64,000 nucleotides of DNA from Pseudoalteromonas flavipulchra NCIMB 2033 = ATCC BAA-314. Its GTDB lineage: Bacteria; Pseudomonadota; Gammaproteobacteria; Enterobacterales; Alteromonadaceae. Under the pieces are notes generated by a model. The model did not search any database, had not been told where the DNA came from, and worked only from the letters and a program-made list of their open reading frames with translations. Numbering within the stretch: position 1 is the first letter of the stretch; each line of letters begins with the position of its first letter. The stretch covers positions 1 to 64,000 of the forward strand of contig JWIH01000004.1 of assembly GCA_000814665.1 (NCBI GenBank), written 5' to 3'. Positions 34,201-43,572 of the stretch are shown here, one piece after another. The position numbers and the translations under genes are program-made.

Positions 34201-34506
34201 ATGGCCATTGCGTTTTCAAAGTTAAAACAACATCAACCGCTGCAAAAGGTAATAGTGCATTCCATCGATTTAGCGCTTTATCAAGTCAGTGTGCTTATTA
34301 ATAATGTGGAATATTATGTCACGGAAGAAAATGGCGAGTTTTTAAAAGCACATAACCCGCTGCAAATTCAAAAACGCCTGCTTGATATTAGCTACATGGA
34401 AATGGTGATTAGGCATCAAAGCGCTTATGGCGAGATGGTAGGGCACCCAGTATCAGCCAATGACAATACATTAGAAGTGCCCTTTGGTCGTAATAACCTG
34501 TTTTAA
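34201..34506 (+). CDS. DUF6482-family protein
   Basis: 101 aa from the ATG at 34201 (GGGGAA 7 nt upstream); the frame is open to 34057, but that would overlap the divergent synthase gene. Features: VHSIDLALYQVSVLINNVEYYV near residues 22-43 (split), a KTHNPLQIQ-like AHNPLQIQKRL near 58, HQSAYGEMVG near 76 and a C-terminal DN.LEVPF. Small soluble protein, widespread in marine gammaproteobacteria, function unknown. Convergent with the RmlD-like gene, 3 nt apart. Confidence 0.8.
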   Translation: MAIAFSKLKQHQPLQKVIVHSIDLALYQVSVLINNVEYYVTEENGEFLKAHNPLQIQKRLLDISYMEMVIRHQSAYGEMVGHPVSANDNTLEVPFGRNNLF

Positions 34507-34509
34507 AAG

Positions 34510-35379
34510 TTATCTGTGTTTTGTGAGCACTTCACTCACAGCGGTTGCAAAATCGCGGTGGTGAGAAATCCCCAAAATAATCAACCTCGTGTCTTTTAGA
34601 GCGCAATTTTGTGGCCTTGTGGCATCGTCACTCGGTTGGCTCAGCGGCATGAGATCTTGGGTCGGTAGCCGCAAAGCCTGCGCCATGACCTGCGCCATTT
34701 CATACTTAGTGAATGCTTGATTGCCACTGATATGAATAATCCCACCAAGGCTAGGCTGTGCGATAACATCTTTGAGCGTTAGGGCAATATCATTAACATG
34801 GGTGGGGTAGCGAATGGCCCAATTATCGTGACTTGAAGCGGGGTTGGCTAACAGCTGTTTTGCAATAATGGTTACCGCGGATTCTTCCAGCGTTTTTACC
34901 TCCCCGTATAATACAGGCACTCGTACTATGGTATGTGATGCGCTGTCTGCGAGGATTGCGCGCTCCGCAGCTTGCTTGGTTTGGCCGTAGAAGTTCACAG
35001 GATTAGTGATATCTGTTTCAACATAAGGTGCTGAGGTGCCGTCAAACACATAGTCAGTACTAATAAAGAAAAATCGAATATCTCTTTCGCGGCAGGCTTG
35101 GGCTAAGAACTCGGTTGCCGCAACATTGAGCGTAAGCGTTGCCGCTTGGTCTCGCTCACATTGTTCTGGCCTGCGCTCTGCTGCTGCGTGAATAAGTATC
35201 TCTGGCCCGTGGTTATCTAAGAAATCTAAAACCGAACTGTGGTCAGCCAAGTCAAGTTTGTGAAGTGGCGCGGCTGCTCGGCTAAAGCCACATCCTAAAA
35301 TCTCGTGGGTACTACTTAGCTCTTGGCAAAGTGCGCGGCCAAGCAAGCCCGTTGCACCAGTGATCATGACTTTAGACAT
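34510..35379 (-). CDS. RmlD/MAT2B-like extended SDR family protein
   Basis: 289 aa from the ATG at 35379 (MSKVMITGATGLLGRAL). NAD(P)-binding motif near residues 7-13 (TGATGLLG), ILIHAAAERRPE near 62-73, catalytic FISTDYVFDG near 107 and YGQTKQAAE near 137 with the Tyr-x3-Lys pair. Organisation follows dTDP-4-dehydrorhamnose reductase; the AAERRPE segment also recalls the MAT2B-type relatives. No other sugar-nucleotide gene is near, so a role in dTDP-rhamnose synthesis is not supported by context. A nucleotide-sugar or unrelated carbonyl substrate remains possible. Confidence 0.85.
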   Translation of the reverse strand: MSKVMITGATGLLGRALCQELSSTHEILGCGFSRAAAPLHKLDLADHSSVLDFLDNHGPEILIHAAAERRPEQCERDQAATLTLNVAATEFLAQACRERDIRFFFISTDYVFDGTSAPYVETDITNPVNFYGQTKQAAERAILADSASHTIVRVPVLYGEVKTLEESAVTIIAKQLLANPASSHDNWAIRYPTHVNDIALTLKDVIAQPSLGGIIHISGNQAFTKYEMAQVMAQALRLPTQDLMPLSQPSDDATRPQNCALKDTRLIILGISHHRDFATAVSEVLTKHR

Positions 35380-35494
35380 AGAAAACAGCATCCTTTTTTA
35401 AAAGAGTCAGTACAGTAGCAAAGTCGGAAGAAAAACTACAGATTTGTATCGGATTACGCTAAGGTTGAGATAAGGCTAAAAAAGGGACAATAAA

Positions 35495-36835
35495 ATGAAA
35501 AAAAATATTTTGCTAGCTGGTTTGTTTGCGGTGAGTGTGCAAGTGAGTGCGACCCAAATATTTGCGAAAAATAGTGATTGTGTCATTGATGAAAGTAAAG
35601 CGCCCATTGAAATATACAAGCAAAGCTCAAAGTCAATGCGTTTGTTGGGGGGACAAGAGGCGAGTAATGGTGAGTTATCGGATGTTGTCACAGCGCTGTT
35701 TGACGATGTTAGATTGTCACTATTTGACGCGTTATCTGAAGAAGCTAAAGCGTTTGAGAAAGGTATAATTATTAAAAATGCTTCATTCAAAAGAACGGCT
35801 GATGGGTGGTCGAAAAGAGCTGTTGTATCCGGGAAAGTTGTAGCTCAGCCCGTTTTATCTTGTCATTATACTGAAGTACTTACAGCAAAAAACACTGAGC
35901 TGATATCTGGTGCTGTTTTTTCATCCAAACCAACGACCCATTCAATTACTTATAACACAACGATTGATCCGAACAAAAGTCGACTCAAGCCAAAGCTAAC
36001 AGAGGTACTTGATACTTCTGTTACTACTGACCAAGTATTTGGTATTAAGCTCGGAGACTCTTTTTCACAAGCGGAAGAAAAAATAGGCCGTTTTACGATG
36101 CAATGGCCTATTAATGCTTATCAAAAGTTTGCATTTATTGGTCGCAATAACGCGTTTTTATTTGAACATGATAAGCTCGTCGGGTACCAATATGCATTCA
36201 ATCTTCTTCCTATCAGTCTTGCAAATCTAATTGATATTTATGATGTTGATCTTGCGACACCACTAAGTCACCAGCAAACTCAAATTGCAAACCGTGACTT
36301 GGATGAGATGACAGTTTCTGCACTTAAGGAAAAGTTTCCTGACATTAAGTTTTTTGTCGAGGGAAGATATACTACCGATCCGAAGACCAAATTATCTGCC
36401 CTAACCATAGGCAAAACAGAGATTGCGAAACCAATTGCTCCTGCATGCTGGAGTGGTCAAGAAGACATCAAAGCTTTTATTACAAAGCATCAGGGCGGCT
36501 TAATGCAATGGCGTGGCATAGATAAACAAACGCTATTTTACACCGGGTGTAATCAGTTAATTGAACAAAGCCAATTTGGCCGAGTGATAGGAGTTAAGCT
36601 GCTAGAGAGTTGGTCGTTAAGCAATGCTAATTTATCTGGATTGAGCGTGATATCGAATGTACTTACTCCTTGGCAATTCTATGGGGTAAATTATCTTGAC
36701 CCTGAAAGTCGCGCATCTCAAATAGGCTCGATTGAAAATCTATATGGCATGATAGAAGTAGTAAACTCTGATTGGGTTGGCCACTTCAAATCTTATGACG
36801 GCCAGCTTGTTTCTGCTGAGTTTGAGAAGATGTAG
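35495..36835 (+). CDS. exported hypothetical protein, 446 aa
   Basis: Signal peptide (MKKNILLAGLFAVSVQVSA, cleavage near residue 19-20). No domain recognised. The mature protein has four cysteines (DCVID, SCHYTE, ACWSG, GCNQL) that could form two disulphides. A segment FGIKLGDSFSQAEEKIGRF near 184-202 looks like a repeat seen in some periplasmic proteins, but I cannot name it. Richer in A/T than its neighbours and flanked by ordinary core genes, so lineage-specific acquisition is possible. Monocistronic, convergent with the POT transporter. Ribosome site weak (GGGACAA). Confidence 0.75.
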   Translation: MKKNILLAGLFAVSVQVSATQIFAKNSDCVIDESKAPIEIYKQSSKSMRLLGGQEASNGELSDVVTALFDDVRLSLFDALSEEAKAFEKGIIIKNASFKRTADGWSKRAVVSGKVVAQPVLSCHYTEVLTAKNTELISGAVFSSKPTTHSITYNTTIDPNKSRLKPKLTEVLDTSVTTDQVFGIKLGDSFSQAEEKIGRFTMQWPINAYQKFAFIGRNNAFLFEHDKLVGYQYAFNLLPISLANLIDIYDVDLATPLSHQQTQIANRDLDEMTVSALKEKFPDIKFFVEGRYTTDPKTKLSALTIGKTEIAKPIAPACWSGQEDIKAFITKHQGGLMQWRGIDKQTLFYTGCNQLIEQSQFGRVIGVKLLESWSLSNANLSGLSVISNVLTPWQFYGVNYLDPESRASQIGSIENLYGMIEVVNSDWVGHFKSYDGQLVSAEFEKM

Positions 36836-36864
36836 AAGCCATCACTCCTACATCTTCAATTCAT

Positions 36865-38376
36865 TTAAGCCGTTTGCTCTGTGAGCGGCTTTTCAGATTG
36901 CTTTTCCCAATGCTTGGTTTTTAGACCAAGTACACCGACAAATACACCAATACCGATAGTAAATAGCGCAATTTGTAGGTATAGATTTGGTAAGTCTTCG
37001 ATATTATTAGGATCAAAGCTACCAGCGAGCAGACCCGAGAAGATATTACCAATGGAGTAGGTGAGTACGAAAACCCCCATCATTTGCCCAGCAAAACGTT
37101 TGGGAGATAACTTACTTACTGCGCTCAACGCCACTGGGCTTAAACAAAGTTCACCCACGGTGTGCAGAAAGTAAGTGGTGATCAACCACATTGGTGCTAC
37201 TTGTAGGCCTTGAGCTGCATATTGGGAAGCGAAAAACATCACAATAAATCCGCTCGCCATGATGATAAGGCCTATCGCACATTTCACGCTATAGGTTGGC
37301 GTGATCATGCGCTTAGCCAAGTTAATCCAAAGCGCAGCAAAGAAAGGGGATAACACGATAATGAAAAAAGCGTTGGCCGATTGGAACCAAGCGGTTGGAA
37401 TACTAAAACTGCCGATTAATCTGTCGGTGTAATCACGGGCAAATAGATTAAGCGATGAGCCTGCTTGTTCAAAACCAGACCAAAAACAAGTGGACGCAAC
37501 GCAAACCAAAAAGAGTGCCCACATCCGGCGCTTTTCATCGGCATCAAGATTACCGCCAAAGTAGATATAACCGTAATACAAAAAGAAAGTGACAGTAAAA
37601 GCTATCGCGACATATTTTGCGAGCTCTACGGGGTTTATCACAAAAACACCTGCAAACGCCGCTGCCGTTATTGCTGCAACAGCCGCAATGACTAAAACAA
37701 TCGCACCCCAAGCTTTAGCACTTTGACTCCCCGTCATTGGGTTAGTTGGCGCATTGCCAACGGTAGCGATGTGTTTGTCTGTTAGGCGATAATTGACTAA
37801 ACCGATTGCCATGCCCACCGCGGCTGCACCAAAGGCCCAATGCCAACCAACGTTTTCCATAAAGTAGCCACATACCGCATAGCCGATCACAGACCCTAGG
37901 TTGATCCCCATATAGTAAATCGCGTAACCACTATCGCGGCGGTTATCTTCATCGTTATAAAGCTGGCCAACCATAGCGCTAATATTGGGTTTTAATAAAC
38001 CAGTGCCACTGGCAACAAAGATAAGGCCAACAAAAAAGGAAAATTGACTTGGGATGGCAAGAATGATGTGGCCGCACATGATGATAATGCCGCCGTACCA
38101 AACCGCACGTTGGCCACCCAATAAACGGTCTGCTATCCAACCTCCCGGTAGACCTAAGAAATAAACCGAGCCAGTATAGAGGCCATATATTGCAGCAGCG
38201 GAGGCAACGGTGAAGCCAAGGCCTTCTTGCTGTAAGGTGGCCGTCATGAAAAGTACTAACATGGCGCGCATGCCATAATAACTCATTCGTTCCCACATCT
38301 CGGTGAGAAACAGAGTTTGCAGGCCTTTTGGATGACCAAAAAAGCCTGTATCACTTGTTGTGTCCTGTGATGACAT
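36865..38376 (-). CDS. POT/PTR2 family oligopeptide:H+ symporter
   Basis: 503 aa, with about 14 membrane helices. Family signatures: FLTEMWERMSYYGMRAML near residues 28-45 (the ExxER proton-coupling motif), GGWIADRLLGGQRAVWYGG near 77-95, and FASGTGLLKPNISAMVGQLY-type G.GL.KPN..A..GQ near 125-145. Later FFLHTVGELCLSPVALS near 405 is also typical. Imports di- and tripeptides in symport with protons across the inner membrane. Fits with the secreted M28 peptidase elsewhere in the window. Likely monocistronic. Confidence 0.95.
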   Translation of the reverse strand: MSSQDTTSDTGFFGHPKGLQTLFLTEMWERMSYYGMRAMLVLFMTATLQQEGLGFTVASAAAIYGLYTGSVYFLGLPGGWIADRLLGGQRAVWYGGIIIMCGHIILAIPSQFSFFVGLIFVASGTGLLKPNISAMVGQLYNDEDNRRDSGYAIYYMGINLGSVIGYAVCGYFMENVGWHWAFGAAAVGMAIGLVNYRLTDKHIATVGNAPTNPMTGSQSAKAWGAIVLVIAAVAAITAAAFAGVFVINPVELAKYVAIAFTVTFFLYYGYIYFGGNLDADEKRRMWALFLVCVASTCFWSGFEQAGSSLNLFARDYTDRLIGSFSIPTAWFQSANAFFIIVLSPFFAALWINLAKRMITPTYSVKCAIGLIIMASGFIVMFFASQYAAQGLQVAPMWLITTYFLHTVGELCLSPVALSAVSKLSPKRFAGQMMGVFVLTYSIGNIFSGLLAGSFDPNNIEDLPNLYLQIALFTIGIGVFVGVLGLKTKHWEKQSEKPLTEQTA

Positions 38377-38460
38377 ATTTCACTTCCATTATTATCGTTT
38401 TTTGGAAGTCAATATTAGTACGTTATTCAAGCACCGAATGCAACCGCATGAAAGGAAACA

Positions 38461-39162
38461 TTACATCATCTTTTTTAACATTTGTATGTCATCGATTTCC
38501 ACATTAGCCAATCCTTTGTACTGGTATGGCGCAAATTGATTGCGAAGCCAAACACTAGGGCAGCCGGCACGGTGTGCTCCTTGCACATCGGTATCTAAGC
38601 TATCGCCAACATGCAGAAGTTGATGTGGTGCAAGGTTAAAATGCTGGCAGGCAAGCTGGTAAAGCTCAGGGTGAGGTTTGGCGCGGCCATCAATTCCGGC
38701 GCGAAGCACTAAATCAAAACTATCGCGAAGATTAAATTTATCTATCTCGACATTACCATTAGTGATAGCAATGATGTGATATTGACTGCGTAACTGAGCA
38801 AGCAGGTTGATGACGGCGTCGCTGACCGTGATATTACTGCGGGCATCGGCAAAGGCTTGATAGGCCTGTAGCGCGTGCTGTTTACTTGTTGCGGTATCAA
38901 ACCCCAGTGCTGTGAAGCCCCACTCAAGTGCCACTTGACGCCACTTTGTCACATCTTCTGCAAGCGCACTGTTTTGTTTGAGTGTTTCGTTTCGACATTG
39001 AGACCAGAATGATCCCCCTTTCGCTTGCCACTCGGGAATAGCATTCAGGTGCGCTGTCATGGCGTTAACGGCCGCAATGATAACAGGCCTGTTATCGTAT
39101 AGCGTATCGTCTAAATCAAAACTGATGGCGGCAATGTCTGAAATGGGCTTATTGAATCGCAT
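38461..39162 (-). CDS. yigB: HAD-superfamily phosphatase, YigB type
   Basis: 233 aa. HAD motif I FDLDDTLYDN near residue 15, motif II ITNGN near 128, motif III K..P near 160 (RAKPHPELY) and motif IV HVGDSLDTDVQGA near 177. The position directly behind xerC (2-nt gap), as in E. coli xerC-yigB, supports YigB. E. coli YigB is a flavin-pathway phosphatase acting on 5-amino-6-(5-phosphoribitylamino)uracil and FMN. Last gene of the lptM-lysA-dapF-DUF484-xerC-yigB operon. Confidence 0.92.
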   Translation of the reverse strand: MRFNKPISDIAAISFDLDDTLYDNRPVIIAAVNAMTAHLNAIPEWQAKGGSFWSQCRNETLKQNSALAEDVTKWRQVALEWGFTALGFDTATSKQHALQAYQAFADARSNITVSDAVINLLAQLRSQYHIIAITNGNVEIDKFNLRDSFDLVLRAGIDGRAKPHPELYQLACQHFNLAPHQLLHVGDSLDTDVQGAHRAGCPSVWLRNQFAPYQYKGLANVEIDDIQMLKKMM

Positions 39163-39164
39163 TG

Positions 39165-40088
39165 TTACTCGTCTTTTTGCTTTTTCGCTCTTGGGTGAGC
39201 GCTATCATACACTTTTGCTAAATGTTGAAAATCTAAATGGGTGTAGACCTGTGTGGCTGATAAGCTGGCATGTCCAAGCATCTCTTGTACCGCGCGCAAG
39301 TCACCGCTGGATTCTAGCATGTGGCTGGCGAACGAGTGCCTCAGTTTATGGGGGTGAATAGGTGTACTAACCCCTTGTTTCAACCCCCATTCTTTCATTC
39401 TTGCGCGGACATGGCGAGGGCTGATCCGGCGCTTTAATTTGCTCACAAAAAGCGCAGGTTCTTCCAATGTTGCAAATTGCGGCCTTATTTTGAGCCAATC
39501 AGCTAGTGCGTTTAGCGCTTTGCCGCCGACAGGCACAACACGCTCCTTGCCGCCTTTACCAAGCACGCGTATTTCACCGTCTTTGACATCCAATAGGTTT
39601 GCGCCAACCAACTCGCTTAATCGCAAACCACTAGAGTACATTAATTCCATCATGGCTTTATCACGAATGGCAAGCGCGTCATCTGCCTGAATTTCCAGAA
39701 GTTGCCCCATTTGGTCAACATCAAGGTTCTTTGGGAGTGGCTTTTGAAACTTAGGGCCTCGGATCCCTTGTGCGGGATTGACGACAGCCTGTTGTGATTG
39801 TGACTTGAGTTTGAGAAATTTATATAAGCTCCGAATACAACTGAGCTTAAGGTTGATAGTTCTTGGGCTGTAATTTTGACCGCGAAGCTTCATGCTGTAG
39901 CGGCGAATTTGCTCGCCACTGACTTCTAGCCAAGAAGAGGCGTGGTCACAAAAATACTGCGCTGCTTGAATAAGCTGAGTGTTGTATTGGGTTAGTGTAT
40001 GTTCTGAATAGTGCTTTTCGTGGCGCAAGTGTGCCATAAAGGCGGTTACTGGTTGCGTCCAATCTTCCGATAGTGGAGTTAGGCTCAT
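39165..40088 (-). CDS. xerC: site-specific tyrosine recombinase XerC
   Basis: 307 aa. N-terminal SAM-like core-binding domain (FMAHLRHEKHYSEHTL), C-terminal catalytic domain with Arg in MYSSGLRLSELVG near 150, Lys in LGKGGKERVVPV near 178, HKLRHSFASHML near 245, GHASLSATQVYTHLDF near 267 including the nucleophile Tyr. Acts with XerD at dif to resolve chromosome dimers. Overlaps the DUF484 stop by 4 nt and is followed by yigB, the order seen in E. coli. Confidence 0.97.
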   Translation of the reverse strand: MSLTPLSEDWTQPVTAFMAHLRHEKHYSEHTLTQYNTQLIQAAQYFCDHASSWLEVSGEQIRRYSMKLRGQNYSPRTINLKLSCIRSLYKFLKLKSQSQQAVVNPAQGIRGPKFQKPLPKNLDVDQMGQLLEIQADDALAIRDKAMMELMYSSGLRLSELVGANLLDVKDGEIRVLGKGGKERVVPVGGKALNALADWLKIRPQFATLEEPALFVSKLKRRISPRHVRARMKEWGLKQGVSTPIHPHKLRHSFASHMLESSGDLRAVQEMLGHASLSATQVYTHLDFQHLAKVYDSAHPRAKKQKDE

Positions 40089-40711
40089 GCCAGCGCTTCG
40101 AGCTTAAGCGATAATGTTTGAATAAAAGCGGTGATCAACATATTGTCGTGTTGTGGCGAAAAGTGTTCTGGTGAGCGGCTGGCAAAGGCCAGAATAAAGC
40201 GACCTTTGTCTGACGCATCAACGCGGTAAAGTGCTACCGATCCTACTTCAATATCGGCAAACAAGAGTTCAGCTTGTGACTGACTGAGTCGTCCTAAGTA
40301 GCAGTTGTTACTGCTCAGTTTAGCTGACACTAGTTCCAAAAGCGTATCATCGATGTTGATGAGTTTACATGCTTGGATGTCCGGGTGGTCCTCAAAGCGC
40401 TGTGCTAACGTATGATTGATTGCACTCAACTCAGTACAACGCATGATAGCCAATTGGCATTCACTCAATTGCTTGAAAACCAGCTCGTTGGCTTTTGCAT
40501 AATGGACCATGTCTTTGATCTGCTGCTGTAGTGAGTTGACTTCATCGCGGAGCATCCGCTGTTGGTGCAAAGCAAGGTTTGGAAGCCCTTGCTGCTGGTG
40601 GTGTAGCTGCAAATCCAATAGCACATAAGGGTGCCTGAGCAAAAAATCAGGATGCTTGCGCAGGTACTCAATGACTAATTGTTCAGTTGAATTTGCTTCT
40701 TTTATGGTCAT
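40085..40711 (-). CDS. DUF484 family protein (YigA type)
   Basis: 208 aa. N-terminal [28 protein letters not shown] (split; HP.FL..HP.LL.....H is the family signature) at about residues 14-41, a coiled coil ([20 protein letters not shown]) and a C-terminal GAF-like domain. Function unknown; the gene is conserved between dapF and xerC in gammaproteobacteria, where E. coli calls it yigA. Overlaps both neighbours by 4 nt (ATGA-type coupling). Confidence 0.93.
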   Translation of the reverse strand: MTIKEANSTEQLVIEYLRKHPDFLLRHPYVLLDLQLHHQQQGLPNLALHQQRMLRDEVNSLQQQIKDMVHYAKANELVFKQLSECQLAIMRCTELSAINHTLAQRFEDHPDIQACKLINIDDTLLELVSAKLSSNNCYLGRLSQSQAELLFADIEVGSVALYRVDASDKGRFILAFASRSPEHFSPQHDNMLITAFIQTLSLKLEALA

Positions 40712-41538
40712 ATTGCGATTTGCCCATCAAAAACATGCTCCGCCGGTCCGGTCATTTTCACTACTTGACCTTGACCGCCCCAACGCACTTGAAGACTGCC
40801 ACCTGGTAGGTCGACCCTAACGGTTTCTTCTAACTTGCCTTGCATTATGCCTGCAACTACGGCAGCACATGCTCCTGTGCCACAGGCAAGCGTTTCGCCA
40901 GCGCCGCGCTCCCAAACACGTAGCTTAACGTATTCACGAGAAACTACTTCCATAAAGCCAATATTGGCCTTTTGTGGGAAACGTTCATGGTGTTCAAGGA
41001 GTGGCCCAAGTGTAGCTACCTCAGCGGTTTCTACACTATCGACAATAATCACGCCATGAGGATTGCCCATAGAAACCGCGCTACAAAACACCGTATGTTC
41101 GTCGGCTCTTAAAATATAGGTGTTTTCTTGTTTGTTTGCACGAAACGGAATGGCTTGTGGGTTAAAGTTCGGTTTGCCCATATTCACGGTAACTTGGCCG
41201 TCTTTTTCGGTATACAGGGTGATATTGCCGCCCTTTGTTGAGACACAAACCTTGTGTTTGTTCGTTAAGCCCTTCATGCGGACAAAGCGAGCAAAACAGC
41301 GAGCACCGTTACCACATTGCTCTACTTCGTTACCATCGGCATTGAAAATACGATAATGAAAATCTAAGTCCGGGGAATAAGGCGCTTCAACCATCAACAG
41401 CTGATCAAAGCCAATTCCAAAGTGGCGATCTGCTAACTTCTTAATTTGGTCTCGAGACAAAAACACATTTTGGGTGACATTATCTATCACCACAAAGTCG
41501 TTGCCTAAACCATGCATTTTTGAAAAGTTTATAAACAT
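40708..41538 (-). CDS. dapF: diaminopimelate epimerase
   Basis: 276 aa. Converts LL- to meso-diaminopimelate for lysine and peptidoglycan. Two active-site cysteines are present: [19 protein letters not shown] near residue 68-86 and [17 protein letters not shown] near 213-229. N-terminal [14 protein letters not shown] is typical. Follows lysA in the same operon, with a 126-bp gap that contains a long folded element, and overlaps the DUF484 gene by 4 nt. Confidence 0.97.
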   Translation of the reverse strand: MFINFSKMHGLGNDFVVIDNVTQNVFLSRDQIKKLADRHFGIGFDQLLMVEAPYSPDLDFHYRIFNADGNEVEQCGNGARCFARFVRMKGLTNKHKVCVSTKGGNITLYTEKDGQVTVNMGKPNFNPQAIPFRANKQENTYILRADEHTVFCSAVSMGNPHGVIIVDSVETAEVATLGPLLEHHERFPQKANIGFMEVVSREYVKLRVWERGAGETLACGTGACAAVVAGIMQGKLEETVRVDLPGGSLQVRWGGQGQVVKMTGPAEHVFDGQIAI

Positions 41539-41554
41539 AGAGTGGTTATCTTTT

Positions 41555-41664
41555 GGTATAAAACCATGGCCTCACTTTGCTAATACTTTGCCATGGATAC
41601 CTCGACTAGGGAAGCGGCTTGGCATTAAGCCTTGCTTTGCATCCCTAGGACGTATCCAAGTCGA
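41555..41664. repeat. folded intergenic element between lysA and dapF
   Basis: Two adjacent imperfect palindromes. First: GGTAT-CCATGGC (41555-41570) against GCCATGG-ATACC (41590-41601), with a 4-nt bulge. Second: nested stem TCGACT/AGTCGA (41602-41607, 41659-41664), CTAGGGA/TCCCTAG (41606-41612, 41642-41648) and GGCTT/AAGCC (41616-41631). It fills almost the whole 126-bp gap inside an operon. Could be a repeated palindromic element or an mRNA processing site. Confidence 0.45.
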
Positions 41665-42918
41665 TTATTGTGGCAGTAGTTGCTCAAATTGCCACAGAGA
41701 TTCTAACGGCTCTCTTTGGCGGATTAGATGGTGTTGATTGTTATCAACCATGACCTCTGCACAGCGGGGGCGTGAGTTGTAATTTGAACTCATGGTAAAG
41801 CCATACGCGCCTGCACTGCGCTGTACTAATAAGTCACCAGCCTTAATTTTAAGTACTCGGTCTTTACCTAGAAAGTCACCCGTTTCACATACTGGACCAA
41901 CCACGTCGTAATTTATCGCGTCAACGTCGTCTCGCGGTGTGACTGGTACGATATTTTGCCAAGCCTGATAAAGCGATGGTCGTAACATGTCGTTCATGCC
42001 AGCATCAACAATGGCAAAATGCTTATGCTCGGTTGGCTTAATAAATTCGACTTTAGTCACCAGCACACCGGCATTGGCAGCAATCGCTCGACCAGGCTCA
42101 AAAATGAGTTCTAGATCATTGAACTGCGCCAATCGCGCTTTAATCTCTGCAGCGTAAGCACTCGGATGCGGCGGCTTTTCACCGTCATAAGGCACGCCAA
42201 GACCGCCACCGATATCGAGGTGATGCAAGTAAATTCCCGCCTTTTCGAGTTGAGAAATTAGAGCCAGCACTTTATCTAACGCCGCTAAAAATGGATTAAC
42301 CTCAACCAACTGAGAGCCGATGTGGAAGTCAATCCCAACCACTTTTAAACCCGGTAAGGCGTAAGCGAGCTGGTAAACATCAAATGCGGCTTTGATATCA
42401 ATACCAAATTTGTTTTCTTTTAACCCAGTTGAAATATAAGGGTGAGTTTTTGCATCAATATCAGGATTTACGCGCAATGAAATTGGCGCAATCTTATCCA
42501 GTCTGGTTGCCACTTCACTGATCCGATGAAGCTCTGCAATCGACTCAACATTAAAGCATTTAATCCCAGTCTCAAGCGCAAACGCGATTTCATCTTCCGT
42601 TTTCGCAACACCAGAAAAAACCACTTTTTGAGGATCTCCCCCTGCTTTTAGCACTCGCGCAAGTTCACCTTTCGACACGATATCAAAACCAGAACCAAGC
42701 TGAGCCAAGACGTTCAGCACGGCGATATTTGAATTCGCCTTTACTGCGTAGCACACTAAGTGGGGATGACCGGCTGCGGCATCCGTAAAAGCGTGATAAT
42801 GCCGTGCTAAAGTCTTCTTCGAGTAGACATAGCAAGGAGTGCCATATTGCTCGGCGATTGTGGTTATGGCGACATCTTCAGCGAATAGTTCGCCATCTTG
42901 ATAATTGAAATAATCCAT
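41665..42918 (-). CDS. lysA: diaminopimelate decarboxylase
   Basis: 417 aa. Final step of lysine synthesis, meso-diaminopimelate to L-lysine, PLP-dependent. PLP lysine in CYAVKANSN near residue 57-64, HIGSQ near 198, HHLDIGGGLGVPY near 225, and EPGRAIAANAG near 270 for phosphate binding; active-site Cys in GPVCETGDFLG near 345 and Y in SAGAYGFTMSSNYN near 372. Starts 1 nt after lptM's stop, so the two are coupled. Same direction as dapF. Confidence 0.97.
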   Translation of the reverse strand: MDYFNYQDGELFAEDVAITTIAEQYGTPCYVYSKKTLARHYHAFTDAAAGHPHLVCYAVKANSNIAVLNVLAQLGSGFDIVSKGELARVLKAGGDPQKVVFSGVAKTEDEIAFALETGIKCFNVESIAELHRISEVATRLDKIAPISLRVNPDIDAKTHPYISTGLKENKFGIDIKAAFDVYQLAYALPGLKVVGIDFHIGSQLVEVNPFLAALDKVLALISQLEKAGIYLHHLDIGGGLGVPYDGEKPPHPSAYAAEIKARLAQFNDLELIFEPGRAIAANAGVLVTKVEFIKPTEHKHFAIVDAGMNDMLRPSLYQAWQNIVPVTPRDDVDAINYDVVGPVCETGDFLGKDRVLKIKAGDLLVQRSAGAYGFTMSSNYNSRPRCAEVMVDNNQHHLIRQREPLESLWQFEQLLPQ

Positions 42919-42919
42919 T

Positions 42920-43096
42920 TTAACGCTCCTGTTGTTCTGCTTCAGGCTGGTTTGCTTGTGCTGCTTTCGGTTGGTTTGATTTCTTAGCCTGTTGTTCAGG
43001 CAAATAAAGCGGACCGCTTTGACCGCAACCCGATAATCCGATTAAAGTAGTAAAAACAAGTGCCGTTACGCTAAATTTATAAGGTGTCGCTTTCAT
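42920..43096 (-). CDS. lptM: LPS translocon maturation chaperone LptM (YifL), 58 aa
   Basis: A 58-aa lipoprotein too short for many gene finders. ATG at 43096; signal peptide TALVFTTLIGLSG-C with lipidated Cys24, directly followed by GQSGPLYLP. The pattern LxGCGxxGPLYxP is the conserved LptM/YifL signature, whose N-terminal part in E. coli mimics LPS binding and helps LptD disulphide maturation at the outer membrane. The C-terminal tail is Gln/Ala/Glu rich. It is immediately upstream of lysA and divergent from cyaY, the E. coli neighbourhood (cyaY / yifL-dapF). Confidence 0.93.
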   Translation of the reverse strand: MKATPYKFSVTALVFTTLIGLSGCGQSGPLYLPEQQAKKSNQPKAAQANQPEAEQQER

Positions 43097-43251
43097 TAGA
43101 TAATTCGTGTCAGTGCCTTTATAATCGCAGAGTAACAGAATTGATAAAAAAAGCAGCTTTTCGCTATTGAAATTTCGTCTTCATCAAATTGCTCAAATAG
43201 CGAGTTAAGCTTAGGCACCATGCCGCAGTGCGTCAGTAAGAGGAAATCACG

Positions 43252-43572
43252 ATGACAGAAAGTGAATATCATGAGTTAGCCGATGCGCTAATGTTGACTA
43301 TTGAAGAGCAGATCGATGATTGTGACGCTGATTTAGATTACGAATCAGCATCGGGAATTCTAGAAATTATTTTCCCTGACAAGAGCAAAATTGTTATCAA
43401 TAAACAAGCACCATTGCACCAAGTCTGGGTGGCGACTAAGTTTAATGGTCATCACTTTGAGTTGCGTGGCGATCAGTGGATTGATAATCGTTCAGGTGCT
43501 GAGTTTTGGCAATTTATGAGCGACGCGGCGACTAAACAGGCAAATATCGCAATAGAGTGGCAGCACGATTAA
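43252..43572 (+). CDS. cyaY: frataxin-like iron donor protein CyaY
   Basis: 106 aa, the family's usual size. Acidic N-terminal helix ([29 protein letters not shown], split) for iron binding, then [28 protein letters not shown] near residue 35-62 with the conserved INKQ..L.Q.W.A, and [14 protein letters not shown] near 76. Regulates and supplies iron for Fe-S cluster assembly on IscU. AGAGGA ribosome site. Stop and next start overlap by one base (TAATG). Confidence 0.96.
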   Translation: MTESEYHELADALMLTIEEQIDDCDADLDYESASGILEIIFPDKSKIVINKQAPLHQVWVATKFNGHHFELRGDQWIDNRSGAEFWQFMSDAATKQANIAIEWQHD

